From Bacteroidota bacterium (lineage in GTDB: Bacteria; Bacteroidota; Bacteroidia; NS11-12g; UBA955), in the NCBI GenBank assembly GCA_027488495.1, contig JAIYBO010000043.1, positions 1 to 28,987 on the forward strand: a DNA stretch of 28,987 nucleotides, read 5' to 3'. A program made the position numbers and the translations under genes. Under the pieces are notes generated by a model. That model did no database searches. It had not been told where the DNA came from and was given only the letters and a program-made list of their open reading frames with translations. Below are positions 23,805 through 28,987 of this stretch, piece by piece (position 1 is the first letter of the stretch; each line of letters opens with the position of its first letter).

Positions 23805-25133
23805 TTAGATATTTATTTGATACTGAATGGTGAAAGTGGATTTGCGCGTAACGGTATACAAATCCGATTGAAATAACTGAATCGCGGGGCGATTGGAGAG
23901 GTCCATGGTGAGTTTGGATTGATTGCCAGGCATCAACCAATTGAGTCCAAAACTCCAATTCATGTGTGTTTGATCATTGAATCGCTGATATTGTGTGAGA
24001 CACTCTGTGGCATATACCTGCAATTGACCGTGCTGTGATACTTCGCCCAAAAAATTCTGTGGCAGCAGATAGGCTTGTTGAAGGTAGGCCACTTTTCCGG
24101 TTCCAAACATCGGATAAGCATTGCCGTACTGCGAACCCGCATCTTTGGCAAGTCCGGCCACCGGAAGTCCATCTGCAGGGTTCATAATTCCGTTGAACCT
24201 CAGGTAATTCTTTCCATAATTGGTTGAAAACAGACCGAGATACAGGTGCAATGCACTGCCCTTTTGGTGGTTCAAGGGGGCGTCGTAAAACACTTCCATA
24301 CAAGCAGATTTCATGGCAGCATATTGGGTATCTAACCCATTGTTTCCACTAGACAAATACCAAGTTGCGTTGCCTTGGTATATGGCGCCAAGCGACACAT
24401 TCAACACTTTCTTTTTACCCAAATACGTACCTGCCATGTAGGGCGTTTTCAGGGGCTCTTGATCGAAGAAATTGTAGCCAATCATCACCTGTTGCTGCAT
24501 GCGATGTGTTTTCAAAGCGAAAGTGGCATTGGGTCCGATCGCCGGCGGCACCACTCCATTCGATTGCACGGGAAAAGGATCAGACAAAACAAATCGATAG
24601 TCCCACCGATGTATTTGTCCCCTCGCCACCACACTCAATTTTCGGCTAAATTGATCTGTTTGATCTACGGTAGTTTGCGCGAACACAGGTACATCTAGGG
24701 CCAAAATTGTGGCGATGCTGGGCTGGGAAAATCTGCTCAATCCGTTGGCGATGGTTAATCCGCCCCCCAATTTCAAACGGTCGCCCAAAACGCTGTATTC
24801 GCACAATGCATCGTGGATGAAAAATGTATTCTTTCGATTGCCGTTCAAGTTGGTCATGCGATTGAAATTGTTCTGACCTACTTGAAAATATAGAAACACC
24901 TTTGGCGCAACTTCGCCATAGGCTTGAAATCGGGTTCTTCGCAATCCAATATCGGTTGTGTGCGATTGCGGCTCACCCAAAACGGTGGTGCCTGGGTTAC
25001 TTTCATTGTACCTCAACCAAACTTGGTTCAGTGCATGAAATTCCCATTGTGGCTTATGATTCACAGCTACCAGAGGCACTGTGGAGGTTGTTTGCGCGAG
25101 CACTGCGTTGCAGATCAACAGCAACAACCCCAT
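23805..25133 (-). CDS. Porin_O_P-like outer-membrane porin, first gene of the DAB operon
   Basis: Outer-membrane protein of 442 residues. From the ATG at 25133 the signal peptide is only M-G-L-L-L-L-I-C-N-A-V-L-A before Q-T-T. The mature part has L-R-Y-N-E-S, then I-G-L-R-R-T-R-F-Q-A-Y-G-E-V-A-P-K-V-F-L-Y-F-Q-V-G, and H-D-A-L-C-E-Y-S, the typical opening strands of phosphate-selective porin O/P relatives; repeated amphipathic strands continue to the end. These porins let small anions through, and operon position suggests bicarbonate. The start is odd: the n-region has no positive residue, but the frame just upstream reads V-K-K-K-K-K-I-T through a 17-A tract with no start codon before it. It ends 1 nt before sulP. 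Confidence 0.8.
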   Translation of the reverse strand: MGLLLLICNAVLAQTTSTVPLVAVNHKPQWEFHALNQVWLRYNESNPGTTVLGEPQSHTTDIGLRRTRFQAYGEVAPKVFLYFQVGQNNFNRMTNLNGNRKNTFFIHDALCEYSVLGDRLKLGGGLTIANGLSRFSQPSIATILALDVPVFAQTTVDQTDQFSRKLSVVARGQIHRWDYRFVLSDPFPVQSNGVVPPAIGPNATFALKTHRMQQQVMIGYNFFDQEPLKTPYMAGTYLGKKKVLNVSLGAIYQGNATWYLSSGNNGLDTQYAAMKSACMEVFYDAPLNHQKGSALHLYLGLFSTNYGKNYLRFNGIMNPADGLPVAGLAKDAGSQYGNAYPMFGTGKVAYLQQAYLLPQNFLGEVSQHGQLQVYATECLTQYQRFNDQTHMNWSFGLNWLMPGNQSKLTMDLSNRPAIQLFQSDLYTVTRKSTFTIQYQINI

Positions 25134-25138
25134 GGTTA

Positions 25139-25155
25139 TTTTTTTTTTTTTTTTT
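25139..25155 (-). repeat. Homopolymer A17 tract just before the porin start
   Basis: On the coding (minus) strand 17 A residues at 25155-25139 are followed by TAACC and the ATG; a further A7 (25164-25158) lies two bases upstream. In frame with the ATG the tract would encode five lysines. Such tracts are prone to replication and transcription slippage. It may also act simply as an A-rich translation enhancer. Region 25156-25235 upstream holds no ATG, GTG or TTG in the bases nearest the tract and no clear -7 box. Confidence 0.9.
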
Positions 25156-25235
25156 ACTTTTTTTGATTGAACGTATCTCTATTTAATAGAAATTTTGATG
25201 AACCTTGGGAAATAAAAATCCCAAAAATCATCAGC

Positions 25236-25538
25236 TCAACAAAAAAGCTTGAGTGCTTGCAGGGAGACACATCGCTTGCGGAAGAGATGCAAGCTAAAAC
25301 TGTTGGTAATGTCGAAGCCTTCGCAGACCGACAGTTCCTGTGAAAACGTTTCGGTTTTCAGCAAAGAAGCATGGAAGGAGCAATCTTGAGCGCTAAAGGT
25401 GAAATCAATATCTTTTTCGACCAGCTCATCCGCATCAACGTCCCATTCACAGACAAAACCTGATTTTTCCAGACTTTTTGTGAAGGTGTTCGATGACAAA
25501 TTGGAGATAAAAACCACCAAAAACAGGGAGAAAATCAT
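25236..25538 (-). CDS. Small predicted secreted or membrane-anchored protein of unknown function
   Basis: I do not recognise this gene. From the ATG at 25538 it encodes 100 residues: a hydrophobic N-terminus (M-I-F-S-L-F-L-V-V-F-I-S-N-L-S) that could be a signal or anchor, then an acidic middle with C-E-W-D-V-D-A-D-E-L-V-E-K-D-I-D-F-T-F, and a more basic end. The mature part has five cysteines. The frame is open up to a GTG at 25583, which adds 15 residues; since a TATCTTTG box lies 3 nt before that GTG, the longer form would need a leaderless mRNA. It lies 103 nt upstream of the porin on the same strand and may be the first gene of the carbon-uptake transcript. A pseudogene fragment cannot be excluded. 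Confidence 0.5.
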   Translation of the reverse strand: MIFSLFLVVFISNLSSNTFTKSLEKSGFVCEWDVDADELVEKDIDFTFSAQDCSFHASLLKTETFSQELSVCEGFDITNSFSLHLFRKRCVSLQALKLFC

Positions 25539-25585
25539 GTATTTCAGCCCGTTCAAGTAATATTTTAGTGATTTATTCAACACTG

Positions 25586-25593
25586 CAAAGATA
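25586..25593 (-). promoter_or_regulatory. Probable -7 box TATCTTTG upstream of the small secreted gene and DAB operon
   Basis: The minus strand reads TATCTTTGCA from 25593, a perfect TAnnTTTG. No clear -33 box is at the expected spacing. It is the only good -7 box seen between the omega-amidase gene and the porin, so it may drive the small gene and the whole porin-sulP-dabA-dabB series. Confidence 0.5.
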
Positions 25594-25626
25594 CCACAGT
25601 TAACGAAGTCTTACGTTAAATTATTG

Positions 25627-26400
25627 TCAGAATCCATCGGCATCGTCCAAAAATGGATATTTCAATCGAAACTGCTGCAGGGGACCTTTTTCTAAAACAA
25701 CGTGGGCAATACCCTCCCGTTCATGGGGTTGCATCATGTGGTCACCATCAAATCGCAAGACTTGAGAATGGCCGTTGTGGGCGATGCCTTTGCCATCGTT
25801 CCCGATTCGATTAACACCTACCACATACGATTGATTCTCGATGGCTCTGGCTTTTAGCAATGCATCCCAAGCTGGAATTCGCGCTGATGGCCAGTTGGCA
25901 ACGAACAATACACAGTGAGGAATTTCATGGCAATCTTCGAGCAGTGTTCGACGTATCCAAGCAGGAAACCGCAAATCATAACAGATAAACGGTGCTATTT
26001 TCCACCCCTGAAATTCAAAGACACAAGTGGCATCGCCCGGCGTGTAGACTGATTGCTCACCTGCGAAGGAAAACAAATGACGTTTGTTGTATTGTGCCAC
26101 CACTTCACCTTGATATACCGCCAAAAACCGGTTGAAGAAGGCGCCGTTTTCTTCGATGGCCAAGCTCCCGCAAATCATCCGATCTGCGCTCATCGCCTTC
26201 ATCCATTGCACCGTTTCACCGTCCATGCGCTCAGCCCACTGCTGTGGGTTCATGGTGAATCCTGTGCCAAACATTTCAGGTAACACAACCAGTGAACCTG
26301 ATGTGGTTTGTCCCATATGCCACTGCAACCTAGCCCTATTTGCGGCAGGATTTTCCCAATTCAGGGCCGTTTGGACCAAGTAAATATTTAGAGCTGACAT
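25627..26400 (-). CDS. Omega-amidase (Nit2/YafV-like carbon-nitrogen hydrolase)
   Basis: Cytoplasmic nitrilase-superfamily enzyme of 257 residues. The catalytic triad is visible: Glu in V-V-L-P-E-M-F-G-T-G-F, Lys in Y-N-K-R-H-L-F, and Cys in F-I-C-Y-D-L-R-F-P. These contexts are those of omega-amidases, which hydrolyse alpha-ketoglutaramate and alpha-ketosuccinamate to the keto acid and ammonia. Its start overlaps the end of the upstream aminotransferase gene by 13 nt. That pairing fits: the transaminase makes alpha-ketoglutaramate from glutamine and the amidase removes it, driving methionine salvage transamination forward. The length equals that of YafV (256). Confidence 0.9.
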   Translation of the reverse strand: MSALNIYLVQTALNWENPAANRARLQWHMGQTTSGSLVVLPEMFGTGFTMNPQQWAERMDGETVQWMKAMSADRMICGSLAIEENGAFFNRFLAVYQGEVVAQYNKRHLFSFAGEQSVYTPGDATCVFEFQGWKIAPFICYDLRFPAWIRRTLLEDCHEIPHCVLFVANWPSARIPAWDALLKARAIENQSYVVGVNRIGNDGKGIAHNGHSQVLRFDGDHMMQPHEREGIAHVVLEKGPLQQFRLKYPFLDDADGF

Positions 26401-27533
26401 AGTAAGGCGGCACTTTTATCTAGGGTATCGTCGTTTTTAGCAAAGCAAAACCGCAACCAACGTTGTGTTTGGGGTGGCTGCTGATAAAATGCACTTACGG
26501 GAATCGCGGCAACACCTATCGTTTCGATCAAATGTACCGCAAAGGCCTGGTCTTGCATATCAGAAATCGCACTGTAATCAACAATTTGAAAATACGCACC
26601 TTCGCAGTGCAACAAACGAAAACGGGATGATTTCAGGGCGGCTGCAAATCGATTGCGCTTTTGTTGCATCAATACCGATACTGACTGTTCATACTGGGGA
26701 TGATTGGTTAAAAAATCGGCCGCGGCGATTTGCATGGGCGTATTGGCCGCAAAAGCCAGAAATTGATACACTTTCCGAATTTCGTTGGTGAGGTATTCGG
26801 GGGCGGTGATATAGCCCAACTTCCAACCGGTAGCATGAAATGTTTTACCAAATGAGGAGACCGCTACTGCACGATCAGCCAATGCAGGCACTTGAAGTAC
26901 CGATATGTGTTGCGCGGCATCGAAGACCATGTGTTCATAGACTTCATCGCTCAGTACAATAATATCTGTATTGGCGAGTATTTCACTGAGTGCATTCCAG
27001 TCTGATTGACCAAACACCAAACCCAGGGGATTGTGCGGTGTGTTCACAACCACCATTTTTGTTTTTGGGTTGATGTGTTGCTTGAGCGATTCAAAGGGAT
27101 AGGAACCATCGGCGTTCATGGACAATCGCACAGGCACCCCGCCCGCCAACTGAATAGACGGCGCATAGCAATCGTAGGAGGGATCGAACAAAATCACTTC
27201 ATCGCCAGACAAAACCAACGCTTGAAAAATCGAGTACAAACCCGCGGTTGCACCTGGCACAATGGTGATGTGTTTATCTGAGTCAATGGAAAAAGCCCTA
27301 CCCCAGCGATTTTGTCGGTCCGCCAACACCCCCCGTAAATTGGGCTGTCCTGCCATGGGCGAATACTGATTTTGGCCATTTCTCATAGCGCGATCCACGC
27401 AGTCGACCAATGCTGGATCGGGATTAAATTCCGGGAATCCTTGAGAGAGGTTAATGGCTTTGTGTTGGTTAGACAGTGCCGACATCACGGTGAAAATCGA
27501 CGCACCTTGACCGGGTAGTTTGGAGGGATACAC
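26388..27533 (-). CDS. PLP-dependent aminotransferase (methionine/glutamine transaminase K type)
   Basis: Cytoplasmic class I/II aminotransferase of 381 residues, close to YbdL and kynurenine/glutamine transaminases. N-terminal S-K-L-P-G-Q-G-A-S-I-F-T-V-M-S-A-L and I-N-L-S-Q-G-F-P-E-F are signatures of the methionine aminotransferase group. The PLP site has P-G-A-T-A-G-L-Y-S near 95, N-T-P-H-N-P-L-G near 165, and the Schiff-base lysine in S-S-F-G-K-T-F-H-A-T-G-W-K near 230. It likely transfers the amino group of glutamine or aromatic donors to 4-methylthio-2-oxobutanoate, regenerating methionine. The start is GTG at 27533 (GTG-TAT-CCC-TCC-AAA); no ATG fits. It is followed by the overlapping omega-amidase gene. 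Confidence 0.92.
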   Translation of the reverse strand: MYPSKLPGQGASIFTVMSALSNQHKAINLSQGFPEFNPDPALVDCVDRAMRNGQNQYSPMAGQPNLRGVLADRQNRWGRAFSIDSDKHITIVPGATAGLYSIFQALVLSGDEVILFDPSYDCYAPSIQLAGGVPVRLSMNADGSYPFESLKQHINPKTKMVVVNTPHNPLGLVFGQSDWNALSEILANTDIIVLSDEVYEHMVFDAAQHISVLQVPALADRAVAVSSFGKTFHATGWKLGYITAPEYLTNEIRKVYQFLAFAANTPMQIAAADFLTNHPQYEQSVSVLMQQKRNRFAAALKSSRFRLLHCEGAYFQIVDYSAISDMQDQAFAVHLIETIGVAAIPVSAFYQQPPQTQRWLRFCFAKNDDTLDKSAALLCQL

Positions 27534-27601
27534 AAGGCGAATTTACAAATGACCGGGAAGGAATTCTTCAACCCTGAGCAAATAATATTTTTGGCAATTC
27601 C

Positions 27602-27633
27602 TTGGCTTAGCGATATAAAATTGACTAAATTTG
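27602..27633 (+). promoter_or_regulatory. tRNA promoter (-33 TTG, 21 nt, -7 TAAATTTG)
   Basis: TTG at 27602-27604, a 21-nt spacer and TAAATTTG at 27626-27633 fit the Bacteroidota consensus. GCACCCC follows from the last G of the box, as at rplS. Transcription would start near 27637, about 25 nt before the tRNA. Confidence 0.75.
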
Positions 27634-27662
27634 CACCCCTATTTATCCTTTTCATAGGGTAT

Positions 27663-27736
27663 GGGCCTATAGCTCATTCGGTTAGAGCAACTGACTCATA
27701 ATCAGTAGGTGCTTGGTTCGATTCCAAGTGGGCCCA
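27663..27736 (+). tRNA. tRNA with CAU anticodon, probably tRNA-Ile2 (lysidine-modified)
   Basis: A complete cloverleaf can be drawn. The acceptor GGGCCTA (27663-27669) pairs with TGGGCCC (27729-27735, one G-U), with discriminator A at 27736. The D arm is GCTC/GAGC. The anticodon stem ACTGA/TCAGT holds the loop CTCATAA, anticodon CAT. The T arm CTTGG/CCAAG carries loop TTCGATT. The CCA end is not encoded. A CAU anticodon means Met or Ile2; the C4-G69 and C5-G68 pairs are the determinants TilS uses to recognise tRNA-Ile2, and elongator tRNA-Met differs there in E. coli, so Ile2 (reading AUA) is favoured. Initiator is unlikely: the three G-C pairs at the base of the anticodon stem are absent. 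Confidence 0.92.
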
Positions 27737-27740
27737 CTAG

Positions 27741-27774
27741 AAAGCCTCCTCGTCTAAACGTGGGGGCTTTTTTA
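27741..27774 (+). terminator. Rho-independent terminator of the tRNA gene
   Basis: AAAGCCTCC (27741-27749) pairs with GGGGGCTTT (27762-27770), with one G-U pair. The stem is extended inward by CGT/ACG across a T-T mismatch around loop CTAA. T6 follows across 27768-27773. Confidence 0.8.
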
Positions 27775-27925
27775 TGCTCAAGCAACACGATTACTGGGTT
27801 TACTCATTACTTCTTGTAAAAATTTGAACACCGTTGCAAAGTAGATTAAATACCAATCACTCATGACGCCAAACGAACCATTCACAAAGTATTTTTTTGT
27901 TAAAGCATTTACAAAAATCTCAACT

Positions 27926-27947
27926 CTATCTTTGAAATCAAAGATAG
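27926..27947 (+). promoter_or_regulatory. Palindromic -7 region upstream of the AraC-type gene
   Basis: CTATCTTTGA (27926-27935), AA, then TCAAAGATAG (27938-27947): 10-bp perfect inverted arms. Each arm contains TATCTTTG, so a perfect TAnnTTTG is present on both strands (27927-27934 plus, 27945-27938 minus). On the plus strand transcription would start near 27938, about 14 nt before the proposed TTG start. The best -33 candidate (TTTG at 27896-27899) is 27 nt away, longer than usual. Region 27775-27925 holds no convincing gene. Confidence 0.55.
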
Positions 27948-27951
27948 TCCA

Positions 27952-28987
27952 TTGATAAACGCCCAACTCTTAGAAATATACAGCCTTTTGATCTCCGGAG
28001 CCGGAGTTTCATTGGCTGCTTTTTTGGTTCTAAAGAAGGTAAATTACGACAACCAATATCTCAACTATTTATTGGCTATCATTTTGTTATCCAGCTGTTT
28101 CCATTTTATCAGAAACTATTTGATTTCATCGGGTTGGATCATGGAATTCCCTTGGGCCTATGGCTCATTCTCTATGATTTACCTGCTCGCTCCACCCATT
28201 ACATATTTATACATTCGAGGGGCGCTGAACGACGAAACCAGTCTAAAACAAGTAGACTATTTTCACTTTATTGCTCCACTTGCGCAATTTCTATTGAGCT
28301 TACCCTATTTATTTAGTTCACATGAGCACAAACTATCGGTTGTGAGACAACTCAATGAATTCAACAATTTACTCAATGCCACACCATTCAATGGCATTCC
28401 CCATAAATTGTTTTTTTTATTGGTCTTCATATCCGTTGCTACATATAGTATTCTCTCCTTCCGCGAATTGTTACAACGCAAGCACGAAGAGAGATCACCT
28501 CATTTCAAGGCCGTATACAACTGGATTAGAACCGTAGCCTGGATCATGGTCTTAATGGCGGTATTGATGTTGATCAACGTTGTTGTGACATCCTTTAAAG
28601 TGGTGACTGCCACGAATCAACTCGTATATTTTGGGCCTTTCTACGAATCAAGATTGCTACTTTTTACAGTCGTTTTATATAAAATTGTCTTTTCAAGTGG
28701 ATTAAGATTGGGATTACCCAATTTCGCAAAAAATATACACGTGATTCAAAATCAAGTGGGAAGCACAGACACGGAACCCAATCAAACAGAACTCAGCGCT
28801 GGGGTACTTTCAGCAGAACAGGTAAGTACCTACCAAAATATTCTCAACAATTTTTTCAATAATCATTCCGAGATATTCACTGAATTGGAATTCAATTTGG
28901 ACCATTTATCCAAAGCCACGCAAATCCCTAAACACCACTGGGCCTATTTCTTTAGATATTATTCTCAAGTAGGCTTTGTCGATTTAC
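27952..28987 (+). CDS. AraC-family regulator with N-terminal membrane domain (partial, right edge)
   Basis: Open frame running off the window, at least 345 residues. The proposed start is TTG at 27952 (L/M-I-N-A-Q-L-L-E-I-Y-S-L-L-I-S-G-A-G-V); the frame is open back to 27904 but has no ATG or GTG there. The N-terminal part has about seven hydrophobic helices with Y-L-L-A-I-I-L-L-S-S-C-F-H-F-I, P-P-I-T-Y-L-Y-I-R-G-A-L and V-D-Y-F-H-F-I-A-P, the pattern of Bacteroidota membrane-anchored AraC regulators. After a linker comes F-N-L-D-H-L-S-K-A-T-Q-I-P-K-H-H-W-A-Y-F-F-R, the first helix-turn-helix of an AraC domain, cut by the window end. The ligand is unknown. By family it senses a signal in the membrane and activates transcription. 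Confidence 0.82.
   Translation, partial: MINAQLLEIYSLLISGAGVSLAAFLVLKKVNYDNQYLNYLLAIILLSSCFHFIRNYLISSGWIMEFPWAYGSFSMIYLLAPPITYLYIRGALNDETSLKQVDYFHFIAPLAQFLLSLPYLFSSHEHKLSVVRQLNEFNNLLNATPFNGIPHKLFFLLVFISVATYSILSFRELLQRKHEERSPHFKAVYNWIRTVAWIMVLMAVLMLINVVVTSFKVVTATNQLVYFGPFYESRLLLFTVVLYKIVFSSGLRLGLPNFAKNIHVIQNQVGSTDTEPNQTELSAGVLSAEQVSTYQNILNNFFNNHSEIFTELEFNLDHLSKATQIPKHHWAYFFRYYSQVGFVDL

Noticed and set aside
25205..25224. TTGGGA-N8-TCCCAA stem between the small secreted gene and the porin as a terminator
   Set aside because: On the minus strand the stem is followed by GGTTCATC, with no T tract; T residues lie on the wrong side and in the loop.
27778..27966. 62-codon open frame on the minus strand in the gap before the AraC-type gene
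   Set aside because: Its start lies upstream of the palindromic promoter, which it would have to cross. It has no recognisable domain, and its reading is no better than random frames of this length in AT-rich gaps.

Overview
The window looks like chromosome of a Bacteroidota bacterium. The reasons are: several promoters fit the phylum's -33 TTTG/TTG and -7 TAnnTTTG pattern; Shine-Dalgarno leaders are nearly absent; the gene families are typical (ExbB-ExbD-ExbD-TonB, a fused two-domain oligopeptide ABC ATPase, a LysM protein with a DPBB-like end, a membrane-anchored AraC regulator, a Porin_O_P-like barrel); and prfB keeps its programmed frameshift. I cannot resolve class or genus. There is no insertion sequence, phage or CRISPR. 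Most of the window is densely packed ordinary genes, mainly on the minus strand.

Layout: (1) 1-4087, minus: start of rpmB (L28), an O-antigen-ligase-like membrane protein, a LysM protein, a duplicated oligopeptide ABC ATPase. (2) 4163-7183, minus: a TonB energising operon exbB-exbD-exbD-tonB with a promoter and a strong terminator. (3) 7272-10949, minus: ECF sigma factor, single-pass membrane protein (likely anti-sigma), Spy/CpxP-like secreted protein, flavin oxidoreductase. (4) 11140-11490, plus: rplS (L19) with a textbook promoter and terminator. (5) 11555-16619: a small outer-membrane barrel protein, a DAO-type flavoprotein, a CarH/LitR-like B12-binding MerR regulator, and divergent from it a TIGR01777 SDR protein overlapping a class I photolyase; a light-response locus. 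(6) 16648-17746, minus: prfB (RF2) with its +1 frameshift. (7) 17782-25133, minus: porin - SulP - DabA - DabB, with gaps of 1, 6 and 1 nt; an inorganic carbon uptake operon that would reach from outer to inner membrane. A small secreted protein lies just upstream. (8) 25627-27533, minus: glutamine/methionine transaminase and omega-amidase. (9) 27663-27736, plus: tRNA with CAU anticodon, probably tRNA-Ile2. (10) 27952-end, plus: membrane AraC regulator, cut by the window edge.

The most notable item is the DAB carbon-uptake operon. DabA keeps the Cys-x-Asp and His-x14-Cys zinc ligands, and DabB keeps the antiporter Glu and Lys. The SulP carrier and outer-membrane porin in the same tight operon suggest a complete bicarbonate/CO2 import route, although the window has no RubisCO or carboxysome gene. 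Inside dabA is a 38-bp perfect palindrome that encodes the same 12-residue peptide on both strands. The porin start is preceded by a 17-nt A tract that, in frame, would encode the lysine-rich n-region the signal peptide otherwise lacks. A second theme is promoter architecture: rpmB, rplS, prfB and the tRNA share a -7 box followed by GCACCC or GCAACCC, and several -7 boxes lie so close to start codons that the mRNAs would be leaderless or nearly so.
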